From positions 248,001 to 312,000 of the forward strand of contig CAVPRR010000007.1 of assembly GCA_963707965.1 (NCBI GenBank): a stretch of DNA of 64,000 nt, in the 5' to 3' direction. The number at the start of each line of letters is the position of its first letter. Position 1 is the stretch's first letter. This DNA is from VRUE01 sp963707965. GTDB lineage: Bacteria > Actinomycetota > Thermoleophilia > Solirubrobacterales > 70-9. The notes under the pieces were generated by a model. The model was not told the origin of the DNA and did no database searches. It worked only from the letters and a program-made list of their open reading frames with translations. Made by a program: the position numbers and the translations under genes. Below are positions 8,142 to 16,559 of the stretch, in pieces.

Positions 8142-9062
8142 GTGGAGTTGAAGAGCCTGACCGAGCAGAAATCGATTCTGGCCGAGCTGGCACCCGGCAA
8201 ACGCACCCGACTGCACCGGCTGCTGTTTGAGTTCGGGCCTGGAAACGGCACTCTGATGCTGCTGCCGATCGACCAGGGCATCGAGCACGGCCCGCGTGAC
8301 TTCTTTCCCAACCCGGCGTCCAAGGACCCCGACTACCAGTTCCGCCTCGCAGTCGAGGCCGGCTACTCCGCCCTCGCCTGCCAGATTGGGATGGCCAGCA
8401 AGTACTACCCCGACTATGCGGGGCAGGTGCCCCTGATCCTCAAGGTCAACGGCAAGACCGACATTCCCTCGTCTGCCGGCGCCCTCTCGACATGCAACGC
8501 AAGCGTCGAGGACGCGGTTCGGCTGGGCGCCGACGCGGTCGGCTACACGCTCTACGTCGGTTCGCCGCGCCAGGACCAGGATCTCGTCCAGCTGCGCCAG
8601 GTGCGCCAGGACTGCGACCGCTACGGGATGCCGCTGGTCGTCTGGTCCTACCCGCGCGGCGAGGCCGTCGACGCGAAGGGCGGTGCCGGCTCCTTCTACG
8701 CGATCGACTACGCAGCGCGGATGGCGATGGAGATGGGCGCCGACGTTGTCAAGCTCAACATGCCGAAGATCAACCCGGAGAAGGACAAGGACGCGCCGGC
8801 CCCCTACAACGAGATGGAGGTCGACCAGGCGGAGGCGATCCGCCAGTGCGTCGAGTCCGCCGGCCGCTCGCTGGTCGTCCTCTCGGGCGGCTCAAAGGTC
8901 GATGATGAGACCGTGCTGCGCCACTGCCGCGAGATCATGGAGGCGGGCGGTTCCGGAGTCATCTTCGGCCGCAACGTTTGGCAGCGGGAGTGGAACGACG
9001 CTCTGGAGATCATCGCCCAGATCAAGGAGACGCTGCTCGGTAGCGTGCGCCGCATGCCCTGA
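8142..9062 (+). CDS. Class I fructose-bisphosphate aldolase (FbaB/DhnA-like)
   Basis: 306 residues of the DeoC/LacD/FbaB TIM-barrel family. Recognisable blocks are LMLLPIDQGIEHGP (substrate loop), PLVVWSYPRGE, VVKLNMPK (Schiff-base lysine region) and SGGSKVDDE with the phosphate-binding end GSGVIFGRN. It interconverts fructose-1,6-bisphosphate with DHAP and glyceraldehyde-3-phosphate in the cytoplasm and needs no metal. Two starts are possible: ATG 8136 lies one base after AGGAGG (8129-8134), too close, while GTG 8142 has a 7-base gap, so GTG is preferred. It is a single gene, divergent from the rhomboid-like gene. Confidence 0.88.
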   Translation: MELKSLTEQKSILAELAPGKRTRLHRLLFEFGPGNGTLMLLPIDQGIEHGPRDFFPNPASKDPDYQFRLAVEAGYSALACQIGMASKYYPDYAGQVPLILKVNGKTDIPSSAGALSTCNASVEDAVRLGADAVGYTLYVGSPRQDQDLVQLRQVRQDCDRYGMPLVVWSYPRGEAVDAKGGAGSFYAIDYAARMAMEMGADVVKLNMPKINPEKDKDAPAPYNEMEVDQAEAIRQCVESAGRSLVVLSGGSKVDDETVLRHCREIMEAGGSGVIFGRNVWQREWNDALEIIAQIKETLLGSVRRMP

Positions 9063-9113
9063 GTTCCATGCCCCACCGGGGTGAAACCGGTGCCCCCACC
9101 GTCTTGTAGGGGC

Positions 9114-9668
9114 ATGAGGCGATCACCGCATCGAAGCTGGCGCGGCAGCGCCGTACTGTTCATCGCAGTCCTCGCGCTCGTGCTGCGGCCCTGGGAGGGC
9201 GGCGGCGAGCGTCGGGGCGATGGGCCACGGGCGGCAACCGCTCGGGTGACCCGGGTGGTCGACGGAGACACGTTCGAGGCGCGAGTCGGCGGCCAGGTGG
9301 AGGACGTGCGGCTGATCGGCGTCGACACGCCTGAGACGGTGAAGCCCGGGACGCCGGTCCAGTGCTTCGGCCCGCAGGCCTCGCACTTCACGCACAGCCT
9401 GCTGGAGGGCCGGCGGGTGCGCCTGGTCTTCGGGGTTGAGCGCCGCGATGTCTACGGACGGCTGCTTGCCTACGCCAACCTGCGCCCTGCCGGCGGCTCC
9501 CCCGCAGGGGCTCGCCGATCCTGGTTTGTCAACGCGATCCTGGTCCGGCGCGGGCTCGCCCGCTCGCTGACGATTCCCCCGAACGACCGCTTTGCGCCGC
9601 TCTTCCGGCGGCTCGAGCTGCGCGCCGCGGGGTCCGGCCGGGGGCTCTGGGACGCCTGCCAGCCGTGA
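9114..9668 (+). CDS. Thermonuclease-like (SNase) exported or membrane-anchored nuclease
   Basis: 184 residues. An N-terminal hydrophobic segment (SAVLFIAVLALVL) follows basic residues, so the protein is a signal-anchor or secreted type. The SNase barrel has VVDGDTFEARV and DVRLIGVDTPET (Ca-binding Asp and catalytic Arg region), then GVERRDVYGRLLAYA with the second catalytic Glu/Arg pair, and ends with GLWDAC. Such enzymes hydrolyse DNA and RNA outside the membrane. ATG 9114 gives a clean signal-anchor; GTG 9081 in frame is possible. The leader contains CACCGG/CCGGTG (9074-9092) nested between CATGCCCC and GGGGCATG. Confidence 0.82.
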   Translation: MRRSPHRSWRGSAVLFIAVLALVLRPWEGGGERRGDGPRAATARVTRVVDGDTFEARVGGQVEDVRLIGVDTPETVKPGTPVQCFGPQASHFTHSLLEGRRVRLVFGVERRDVYGRLLAYANLRPAGGSPAGARRSWFVNAILVRRGLARSLTIPPNDRFAPLFRRLELRAAGSGRGLWDACQP

Positions 9669-9759
9669 CAGACACGTTGTGATGTTTGACACGTTCTCTC
9701 TGTGCAGAGGTTCGTGTAGCTCTGCTAGCGTGCGTCGCGGCCCCCGGGCCACCCGAGTT

Positions 9760-9999
9760 ATGAGAATGCGACAGAGCATCTCCCAGTTCGAGATCGCCTT
9801 CGAGCAGGAGACCACACTGGAGCGCCGCCGGCGTGAGCAGCTCCGCCGCCGCGCCGCAAACCGGTCACGGGCGCGCCGCATTACGCGCGACGAGCAGGTG
9901 GGCAAGGTTCGGTTCAGCGTTCTGGCCGTCTGCCTGACGGCGACCGTCGCGGTGGTGGTTGTCGCGATGTTCGAGGCGTTCTCGTTCCTGATCGCGTAG
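9760..9999 (+). CDS. Small single-pass membrane protein, unknown function
   Basis: 79 residues. The first half is highly charged (LERRRREQLRRRAANRSRAR), the second is one clear membrane helix (VRFSVLAVCLTATVAVVVVA). This resembles small membrane proteins conserved in Thermoleophilia, but I cannot name a function. A TTGACA hexamer at 9686-9691 may be part of its promoter, but I see no well-placed -10 box. Start ATG 9760; ATG 9766 is an equal alternative. Confidence 0.62.
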   Translation: MRMRQSISQFEIAFEQETTLERRRREQLRRRAANRSRARRITRDEQVGKVRFSVLAVCLTATVAVVVVAMFEAFSFLIA

Positions 10000-10082
10000 A
10001 GGCAGGCCCCGAAGCTCGACGCATGCGCCTGGCGGCAGCGGGCACGCCGGCTGCCCACCTGGTCGCATAGACTCGGTCCTCG

Positions 10083-10694
10083 ATGGCACGACGCTCACTG
10101 AAGCCACAGCTCAACCAGATTCGCGCCTGGGTCCAGCAGGGACGGACCGATGCCTGGATCGCGCACCAGCTCGAGGTCACCGTGGCCGAGTTGCGGGAGT
10201 TTCGCGATCAGCACGAGCTCAAGCCCGAAGAGGATGCGGCCGGCCCGAAGGAGGTCGAGCTCCGCGATGAAATCGAGGCGGAGGTGGAGGCCGCAACGGC
10301 CGAGGAAGCGGCAGAGGTGGAGGAGACGGAGGAGCCACCGGGGGAGGCCGAGGAGGAACCGGGCGAGGATGGGGAAGCTGCTGAGGCAGAGGAGCCTGCC
10401 ACCGAGGCCGAGGAGGGCGACGGCGCGGGCACACGCCCCCGTCGCAGGCGACGCCGGGGCAAGCGCGGCGGCCGAAGCCGGCGCAGGGAGCTCGAGGGAG
10501 CCTTCGACCATGGCGAGCGGGACGGATACGGCCTGTGGCTGGACCCCAGCATCAAGGACAACCCCGTCTACACGGAGCACTGGGCCGGCAAGCGCGAGGT
10601 TTCGGTGCGAATCGAGCCGGACCAGATCGTCATCCGGCGTGCCGGCGCCGCCGAGGACGACGATTCAGGCGATTCAGACGACTCAGGCGACTGA
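10083..10694 (+). CDS. Acidic low-complexity protein with N-terminal helix-turn-helix-like segment
   Basis: 203 residues. The first 40 resemble a homeodomain-like helix-turn-helix (WVQQGRTDAWIAHQLEV). A Glu-rich stretch (about 45-115), a short strongly basic patch (RPRRRRRRGKRGGRSRRR) and a conserved-looking end (GYGLWLDPSIKDNPVYTEHW) follow, with an Asp/Ser tail. The mix suggests a nucleic-acid-associated protein, but no family is recognised. Its last 12 bases overlap the end of the convergent 108-residue gene. Confidence 0.65.
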   Translation: MARRSLKPQLNQIRAWVQQGRTDAWIAHQLEVTVAELREFRDQHELKPEEDAAGPKEVELRDEIEAEVEAATAEEAAEVEETEEPPGEAEEEPGEDGEAAEAEEPATEAEEGDGAGTRPRRRRRRGKRGGRSRRRELEGAFDHGERDGYGLWLDPSIKDNPVYTEHWAGKREVSVRIEPDQIVIRRAGAAEDDDSGDSDDSGD

Positions 10695-11009
10695 CAGCCG
10701 CCCGGCGGCGAAGTCGACAGCGCCGCGCAGGTAGAGCCAGAACGCGGCGTCCGCCAGCGACTGCCGATCCGTTTCGAGAACGGGTGCCGCCTCCAGCGAC
10801 ACCTCGAAACACCAGTCGGTTCCCTGTGAGTACAACTCGGCCAGCTCCGCCGCCCGGAACGTCGGCCCGATGCGACGGCGAAGCTCGTTCTGCACGGCCA
10901 CGATCACGCGGTCTGCTCGCCGCCGCTCTGCCGGCTCGTCGCGAAGGCCCTGCAGAACCCTCCAGCCCTCCTCCCACTGGAAGAGTGCGTTCTCAAGCGG
11001 ATAGCTCAC
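10683..11009 (-). CDS. Protein of unknown function
   Basis: 108 residues, soluble and helical, beginning MSYPLENALFQWEEGWRVL with a GTG start. It is coding-like in codon usage but matches no family I know. It ends inside the tail of the convergent plus-strand gene (12-bp overlap). Confidence 0.6.
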   Translation of the reverse strand: MSYPLENALFQWEEGWRVLQGLRDEPAERRRADRVIVAVQNELRRRIGPTFRAAELAELYSQGTDWCFEVSLEAAPVLETDRQSLADAAFWLYLRGAVDFAAGRLSVA

Positions 11010-11102
11010 AACGACCAGGGTACCCCGCTGCGACCCGGCCGAGGGGACGGTTTTCCACGCCTGGGCATATCTCGGTCCCGTCTGCGGGAGCTGGGAAGGG
11101 CA

Positions 11103-13361
11103 TCAGGCCCCGGGTTGCTGGGGGATGCTGTGGAGCGGCGCATTGGCGGGGCCGCAGTTGGACGGGTCAAGGCGGCCCCGCACCCGCCAGACGGTAACCG
11201 GGCCACTGCGGTCGATCGGCTGAACCGCGGGCTCCCCCTGCAGCCAGCCAGCCTCCGGTGAACGGATCGGGTCAGAGGGGTGGATGAAGTTGAGGAAGGG
11301 CGCGGTAACGATGTAGTCGAGGCTGGCGGCGTTGACCGCTGCGCGGAATCGGTTGCAGTCGGGGATCGCGTTGAAGGCGCCGTGGGGGCCCTCGAGGCCC
11401 AGGTAGCGGACGCGATTGGAGAGATCGCCGCCGTAGAAGCCGTACTCGAGGAACCCGGCGGTGGTTCCGGCGAGACCGATGCGCGCGCCCTCGACCTCAC
11501 GCGCCCAGCGGTAGGCGGAGTCGAGATGCATACCGGGAATGCTCGTGTCCGGATCTTCGTTGCGGAAGCGGTCCCGCAGGTAGTCGCGCTGCACGGGGTA
11601 GCCGATCGCGGCCACGGCGAATGCCAGCACCGCAAGGCCCGCGATCGCCGCGCCCCGCGGCGCGCCGCGGCGGCGCGCGAGCAGTACGCCTGCGGGAATG
11701 AGCACGAACAGCAGCGCGACCGTCCACGCAAAGATCCGATCGGGGTCGCGCAGGACGGCGTCGGGGCGATCGGTGATGACCAGGACCACCAGCAGCAGGC
11801 CGGGCAGCCCCCACCGGCGTCCCCAGCTTGCCCAGCCCGACGCGCCGGCGGTTGATCGCCCATGGGTTGGGTCAACCGCCGGCACACGCGGTCCGGGTCG
11901 TCGGTCGGTGGCGAAGATCGGCGCCAGGGACAGGAGGACGATGCCGGCGAGCAGGGTGGGCACCGCGTAGCGGATGTTGATTGCGAAGCCAACGGGAGCG
12001 CCCTCGGCACCCGCGGCGCTGAGCGGTGTGAACAGGTAGGCGAGCAGCCCGAAGAGCACCACTCCGCCCATCCAGCGGAGGACCCGATCGCGACCGCGGA
12101 GCAGGGCAAGCAGTCCGCCGGCAATCGCTCCACCGACGACCAGCGGCCAGAGGACGCCGAACGCGTGCTCCAGCCCGGGGCCGAAGTACTCCCGCCAAAC
12201 CGCGGTATCGGTTGCATAGTGGGCGATGCTGAAGTCGGGACGGCCGCTCTGCAGGCGCTCGGGATGGGGCAGCGAGATCGGGCCCAGGCTCTCCAGCTGC
12301 GGCAGTGGGTTACCGGCCGCGACCAGGTTGCGCAGGTACCAATAGCCGCCGCCGGCGAGCGCCGGCAGGAACCACCACGCGGCCGCTGCGCGGCGCCGCC
12401 CGGCGGGTGCCAGAACCACGACCGCGACGGTCAGCGCCGCGGCCATCGCCAATGCGGTCGACTTCGTACCCACGGCGAGGCCGGTTGCAAGGCCTGCCGC
12501 AGCAAGCGGCCAGCCCTGCGGCAGGGGGGCCTCGTCCCCACCCTCACCCGCTGCGCGATCGCCGGGTGGCCTGATGGCCGCCCGGGCGTTGATGAGAATC
12601 GCAATCGAGGCCAGCAGCAGCGCCGCAGCCATCAGGTCGTTCTTGGCCGCGCCGGGCTCCCGCACGACCAGCGTGTGGCACTCGAGCACGATCGCGGCTG
12701 CGATCACCGCGAGCGGGCCGCGGCCGTAGGGCCTGCCCACGCACCAGGCCGCCAGGAAGGCGATCGCCAACCAGCCGAAGTTGACGAACAGCGACAGCGT
12801 GTCCCGCTGCGTGAGCAGGATCCCAGCCGCGTGCAGCAGCTCGGAGTTCTGCGGGTAAAACCAGTTGGTGAAGACGGTCTCGGGGTGGTGAAACCCCGTC
12901 ACGGAGTGGCTCTGCGCCATCTCCACCGAGAAGGGCATGTGGTACCAGAGCGAGTCGAAGTTGAAGATGCCGCGATCGAGTGCACCCCTCGCCGTTAAGC
13001 CCCAATGGGCGAAGACAAGCGCGACGGCGGCGATCGCGATGAGCACCGACACCGACGGGGAGGTGGGGGTGGCCCACCTCCACCTCCCTCCCGGGCTCGA
13101 GGTCCAAGCGATCGCTGCCGCCAGCGCCAGCGCGGCGGCCACCAGGGACCACGCGTAGAAGAGGTTGAGAACGCCCAGCAGCTCGCTGAGCCAAATCAGG
13201 AGCGCCACGCCGGCGATCGACTCGACCAGTCTTGCCGGAGCTCCCTCCCAGCTCGGGAGCAGGCGTCGACGGAGGCGCACGGCACTGAAGGCCAGAGAGA
13301 GCACCAGGGCGGCCAGGGCGGCCGCGCCCAGGAGGTAGGAGCCAGCGCTAACGGCCGCCAT
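11103..13361 (-). CDS. Multi-pass GT-C-type glycosyltransferase-like membrane protein
   Basis: 752 residues with roughly 12 or more membrane segments and a soluble C-terminal part. The first loop has FNFDSLWYHMPF, an acidic site in the place used by GT-C transferases (Asp in the first extracellular loop), and FYPQNSELLHA follows. Such enzymes transfer sugars from polyprenyl-phosphate donors outside the membrane. Donor and acceptor cannot be read from the sequence. It is the last gene of a minus-strand run behind eno and the FtsB-like gene, 24 bases after the latter, so probably cotranscribed. Confidence 0.7.
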   Translation of the reverse strand: MAAVSAGSYLLGAAALAALVLSLAFSAVRLRRRLLPSWEGAPARLVESIAGVALLIWLSELLGVLNLFYAWSLVAAALALAAAIAWTSSPGGRWRWATPTSPSVSVLIAIAAVALVFAHWGLTARGALDRGIFNFDSLWYHMPFSVEMAQSHSVTGFHHPETVFTNWFYPQNSELLHAAGILLTQRDTLSLFVNFGWLAIAFLAAWCVGRPYGRGPLAVIAAAIVLECHTLVVREPGAAKNDLMAAALLLASIAILINARAAIRPPGDRAAGEGGDEAPLPQGWPLAAAGLATGLAVGTKSTALAMAAALTVAVVVLAPAGRRRAAAAWWFLPALAGGGYWYLRNLVAAGNPLPQLESLGPISLPHPERLQSGRPDFSIAHYATDTAVWREYFGPGLEHAFGVLWPLVVGGAIAGGLLALLRGRDRVLRWMGGVVLFGLLAYLFTPLSAAGAEGAPVGFAINIRYAVPTLLAGIVLLSLAPIFATDRRPGPRVPAVDPTHGRSTAGASGWASWGRRWGLPGLLLVVLVITDRPDAVLRDPDRIFAWTVALLFVLIPAGVLLARRRGAPRGAAIAGLAVLAFAVAAIGYPVQRDYLRDRFRNEDPDTSIPGMHLDSAYRWAREVEGARIGLAGTTAGFLEYGFYGGDLSNRVRYLGLEGPHGAFNAIPDCNRFRAAVNAASLDYIVTAPFLNFIHPSDPIRSPEAGWLQGEPAVQPIDRSGPVTVWRVRGRLDPSNCGPANAPLHSIPQQPGA

Positions 13362-13385
13362 CGCCAGTGGGTCCGGACAGCGTGG

Positions 13386-13757
13386 CTATCGGCTCAGGCC
13401 GCGGACCACAATCGGGGTCTCGTCGGGGGCGACCATTCCCTGAGCGCGCGCCTTGCGATTGAGGACGGCAGGGTCGTCCGCCGATTGAATCCGGCGGTGA
13501 AGGCGCCTGTTTTCCCGCAGCGTCACGTGCAGCTCGGCTTTGGCGGCGGTGGTCGCCGTGTAGGTCTTGAGGAAATTGATCGCCGGGTTCAGATACGAGT
13601 AGAGGACCGCGGCGAGCACGAGGGTGAGGGCGATGCGGCCGACCCGGTCCCAGTGAATGCGGCTCGCGCCGCGGCGCGCGGCCGGTCGCCGCCGGGCCGC
13701 GGGACGTCGTCGCCCTCGGCCTCCGGCCTTCGTCGCGGTGCGGGCGCGCGCTGCCAT
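13386..13757 (-). CDS. FtsB/DivIC-like septum formation initiator
   Basis: 123 residues with the FtsB/DivIC plan: a basic Ala/Arg-rich cytoplasmic tail, a single membrane helix (IALTLVLAAVLYSYL, about 43-57), then a coiled coil (AKAELHVTLRENRRLHRRI) and a short conserved end (NRKARAQGMVAPDE, like the usual ARxxLGMVxPGE). FtsB-type proteins join FtsL and FtsQ in the divisome. The position directly behind eno, 33 bases away, is the common actinobacterial arrangement and supports the call. Confidence 0.85.
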   Translation of the reverse strand: MAARARTATKAGGRGRRRPAARRRPAARRGASRIHWDRVGRIALTLVLAAVLYSYLNPAINFLKTYTATTAAKAELHVTLRENRRLHRRIQSADDPAVLNRKARAQGMVAPDETPIVVRGLSR

Positions 13758-13790
13758 GCCCGATCATTTGCGGTCGAGCCCCGCATTCCT

Positions 13791-15089
13791 TCACTGCTTG
13801 GATCGTTGGAGGAATGCCTTCAGGCCAGGGAATTCCGCAGCAGGCCCAAGTTCCTCCTCGATTCGCAGCAGGCGGTTGTACTTGGCGACCCGGTCCGAGC
13901 GGCAGGGCGCGCCGGTCTTGATCTGCCCAGCGCCGGTGGCGACTGTCAGGTCGGCAATCGTCGTGTCCTCGGTCTCCCCGGAGCGATGGGAGATCACGGT
14001 CGTGTAGCCGGCCTCGCGCGCTGTGCGGATCGCCTCGAGAGTCTCTGTCAGCGTGCCGATCTGGTTGACCTTGACCAGGATCGAGTTTCCGACGCCGAGC
14101 TCGATCCCGCGACGGAGCCTCTCGGGATTTGTGACGAAGATGTCGTCGCCGACCAGCTGGACGCGATCGCCCAGTCCCTCGGTCAGGAGCTTCCAGCCGT
14201 CCCAGTCCTCCTCGTCCATGCCGTCCTCGAGCGAGACAATCGGATAGCGCGAGCAGGCGTCCTCCCAGTAGGCCGCCATCTCCGCCGCGGAGAGCGAGCG
14301 GCCCTCGTGCTCGAGCACGTAGGCGCCGCCTTTGTAGACCTCGCTGGCAGCCGGATCGAGGGCGATGACAACATCGGTGCCGGGCTCGTACCCCGCGGCC
14401 TCCACACCGGCCAGAACCGCCTCCAGCGCGGCCTCGTTGGAGTCGAGGTCGGGGGCGAAGCCACCCTCGTCGCCCACCGCCGTCGAGAGGCCCTTCGAGG
14501 CCAGGCTCTTCTTCAGCGCGTGGTAGACCTCAGCGCCGACGCGGACGCACTCGGCAAAGCTGGAAGCGCCAGCGGGAACGATCATGAACTCCTGGAAGTC
14601 GACCGAGTTGTCGGCGTGAGCGCCGCCGTTGAGGACGTTCATCATCGGGACCGGCAGAAGGGTTGGCTCGCCACCCCCGTAGAGCTCGGCCAGATAGCGG
14701 TAGAGCGGCTGGTCGGAGTGGATCGCCGCGGCCCGGGCGGCGGCAAGCGATACGCCAAGGATCGCGTTGGCGCCGAGCCGGCCCTTGTTGGGCGTGCCGT
14801 CCAGCTCGATCATCGTCTCATCGAGGGCTCCCTGCTCGGCTGCCCTCGCCCCGATCAGCGCCGAGGCGATCTCGCCGTTGACATTCCCAACCGCCCGCGT
14901 GACGCCCTTGCCGCCCCAGGAATCGCCGCCATCGCGCAGCTCAACAGCCTCGAACTCGCCGGTCGATGCACCCGAGGGAACGGCGGCCCGACCGCGAGCG
15001 CCCGAGTCGAGGACAACCTCAACCTCGACCGTCGGATTGCCCCGCGAGTCGAGGATCTGGCGAGCGTGGATCGAGGCGATGGTGCTCAC
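13791..15089 (-). CDS. eno: Enolase
   Basis: 432 residues, the standard length. It has the N-terminal SIHARQILDSRGNPTVEVEV block, the flexible loop SGASTGEFEA, GGFAPDLDSNEAALE, Mg-binding residues around ALDPAAS, SLEDGMDEEDW and LVGDDIFVTNPE, the catalytic Lys in SILVKVNQIGTLTE, and SHRSGETEDTTIADL. It converts 2-phosphoglycerate to phosphoenolpyruvate. The GTG start at 15089 gives the correct N-terminus. Directly upstream of the FtsB-like gene on the same strand. Confidence 0.97.
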   Translation of the reverse strand: MSTIASIHARQILDSRGNPTVEVEVVLDSGARGRAAVPSGASTGEFEAVELRDGGDSWGGKGVTRAVGNVNGEIASALIGARAAEQGALDETMIELDGTPNKGRLGANAILGVSLAAARAAAIHSDQPLYRYLAELYGGGEPTLLPVPMMNVLNGGAHADNSVDFQEFMIVPAGASSFAECVRVGAEVYHALKKSLASKGLSTAVGDEGGFAPDLDSNEAALEAVLAGVEAAGYEPGTDVVIALDPAASEVYKGGAYVLEHEGRSLSAAEMAAYWEDACSRYPIVSLEDGMDEEDWDGWKLLTEGLGDRVQLVGDDIFVTNPERLRRGIELGVGNSILVKVNQIGTLTETLEAIRTAREAGYTTVISHRSGETEDTTIADLTVATGAGQIKTGAPCRSDRVAKYNRLLRIEEELGPAAEFPGLKAFLQRSKQ

Positions 15090-15224
15090 AGCCGCGCCAG
15101 TCTATTCGGCAGGCGGGAACCGAGGCGGCAGCCGAGCGAGGGCCATCTCGTTCGGCAGCGTGCCCTGGGGCAATCCCGGCGAGAGTGCGGCCAGGGCCGG
15201 CCTGGGGAGGCCGAATGTCCTGCG

Positions 15225-16559
15225 CTATTCGCCCGGCGGCGGGACGCCTTCGGGCAGAACCGCGCCTTCTTCTTCTTTTTCTGCCCCGGCGGGACGGGGG
15301 CGCTGCGGCAGAGGTTTGCCCCGCGGTTCCAGGGGGCTGACCGAGCCGGGCACTGCCGGAACGAGCTGGAACACCGGCGCGGGGCAGGCTTCGGGGGGCC
15401 CGCCTTTCGGGTTCGCTTCATAGCAGGCGGCGGGAGCGGTTGACGGGTGTGCGCCAGCCTTGAAGTTGGCGCAGCGCTCGGTCACGTAGCCGTCCGCGCA
15501 GAAGGTGCGCTGCTTCCACTCGGCATTGAAGGTGCTGACGAAGGCGTTGAAGTATTCCTGTTCGCCCCGCTGTGCCAGGGTGCTTTCGATCTGGCTTTCG
15601 ACCGTCTTCAGGTCCTGCACGCTCTCCGGCGTCGAGTTGACCACTTCGAAGACCGTGAAGCCGCGCTGCGCCTCGATCGGGCCTTCGACCTGCCCCTCGG
15701 GCGTGTCGAAGAAGGCGGCGTTGAGCGGTTCTTCGGTGACACCTTCCTGCAGCCCATTCTGCAGCCCGCCGTTTTCTTTCGTCGCGATGTCTTCCGAGTA
15801 TTTCTTCGCGACTTTGCTCCAGTTTTTCGCCGTGTTGTCGCCGGCCAGCGCTTCGAGCGCTTCGTCGGCTTTCTTTCGATCTTTGTTGACGATCAGCCGC
15901 ACGTCGCGCGTCGGTTTCTGCGTGAACTGGGTGGCCTTCGCGGCCTCGTAGTAGTCCTCGACTTCGCTCTTGCTCGGCGCCGGGACACTTTCTTTCAGCT
16001 GTTCCTGAAGTTTGCCGCTGAGGATCTGGAGCTTCACCCGTTCGTCGACGTCGGCCGAGGTGTAGTGCGATTCCTTGAGGAATTTCTCGAACTCCGCCTT
16101 CGATTTGAAGCTTTCCTTCTTGACTTTCTTCAGTTCGTCTTCGACTTCCTTATCGGTGACCTCGATGCCCCATTCGGCCGCCAGGCCCTGCAGCCAAGCC
16201 GATTCGAACATCGAGTTCAGCGCCGTTTCCTGCAGTTCGTCGTATTTTGGGTCGCCGGGCTTGGGGGCTTCTTTTTCGCCTGCCTGCGCCGCCGTCAGCT
16301 CAAGGGCGTGTTCGAACTTGGCCATGGTGACTTCGCCGCTGTCGCCGGGCGTGTCCTCGACCAGCGCCACGTCGCCGGAGGGCACACCCGGACTGCCGAT
16401 CCCGACGGCGATTGCCACGATCGCAAAGAGGAGAACGAACGCCGCTCCAAAGACGAGAAGGCCGAGCCGCCGCACGGCGGCAGGCCCGGTCGAGCGGCCA
16501 GCGGCCCTGCCGCTGCCGCCTTTTCCAGACGTGGGTCTCCTACCCTGCTTCCGACTCAC
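15225..16559 (-). CDS. SurA/PrsA-like peptidyl-prolyl isomerase, membrane-anchored
   Basis: 444 residues. A single membrane helix (LGLLVFGAAFVLLFAIVAIAVGIG, given here in part) follows a basic tail, so the body is extracytoplasmic. A SurA-N-like helical domain (about 80-200) precedes a parvulin-like PPIase domain (about 205-310: NGGLQNGLQEG ... GPIEAQRGFTVFEV), and a Pro/Gly-rich tail ends the protein. The role is likely folding of exported proteins. GTG 16559 overlaps the mfd stop (GTGA), so it is translationally coupled to mfd. It uses more A/T-ending codons (GAA, AAA) than its neighbours. The 135 bases after it hold no gene. Confidence 0.85.
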   Translation of the reverse strand: MSRKQGRRPTSGKGGSGRAAGRSTGPAAVRRLGLLVFGAAFVLLFAIVAIAVGIGSPGVPSGDVALVEDTPGDSGEVTMAKFEHALELTAAQAGEKEAPKPGDPKYDELQETALNSMFESAWLQGLAAEWGIEVTDKEVEDELKKVKKESFKSKAEFEKFLKESHYTSADVDERVKLQILSGKLQEQLKESVPAPSKSEVEDYYEAAKATQFTQKPTRDVRLIVNKDRKKADEALEALAGDNTAKNWSKVAKKYSEDIATKENGGLQNGLQEGVTEEPLNAAFFDTPEGQVEGPIEAQRGFTVFEVVNSTPESVQDLKTVESQIESTLAQRGEQEYFNAFVSTFNAEWKQRTFCADGYVTERCANFKAGAHPSTAPAACYEANPKGGPPEACPAPVFQLVPAVPGSVSPLEPRGKPLPQRPRPAGAEKEEEGAVLPEGVPPPGE

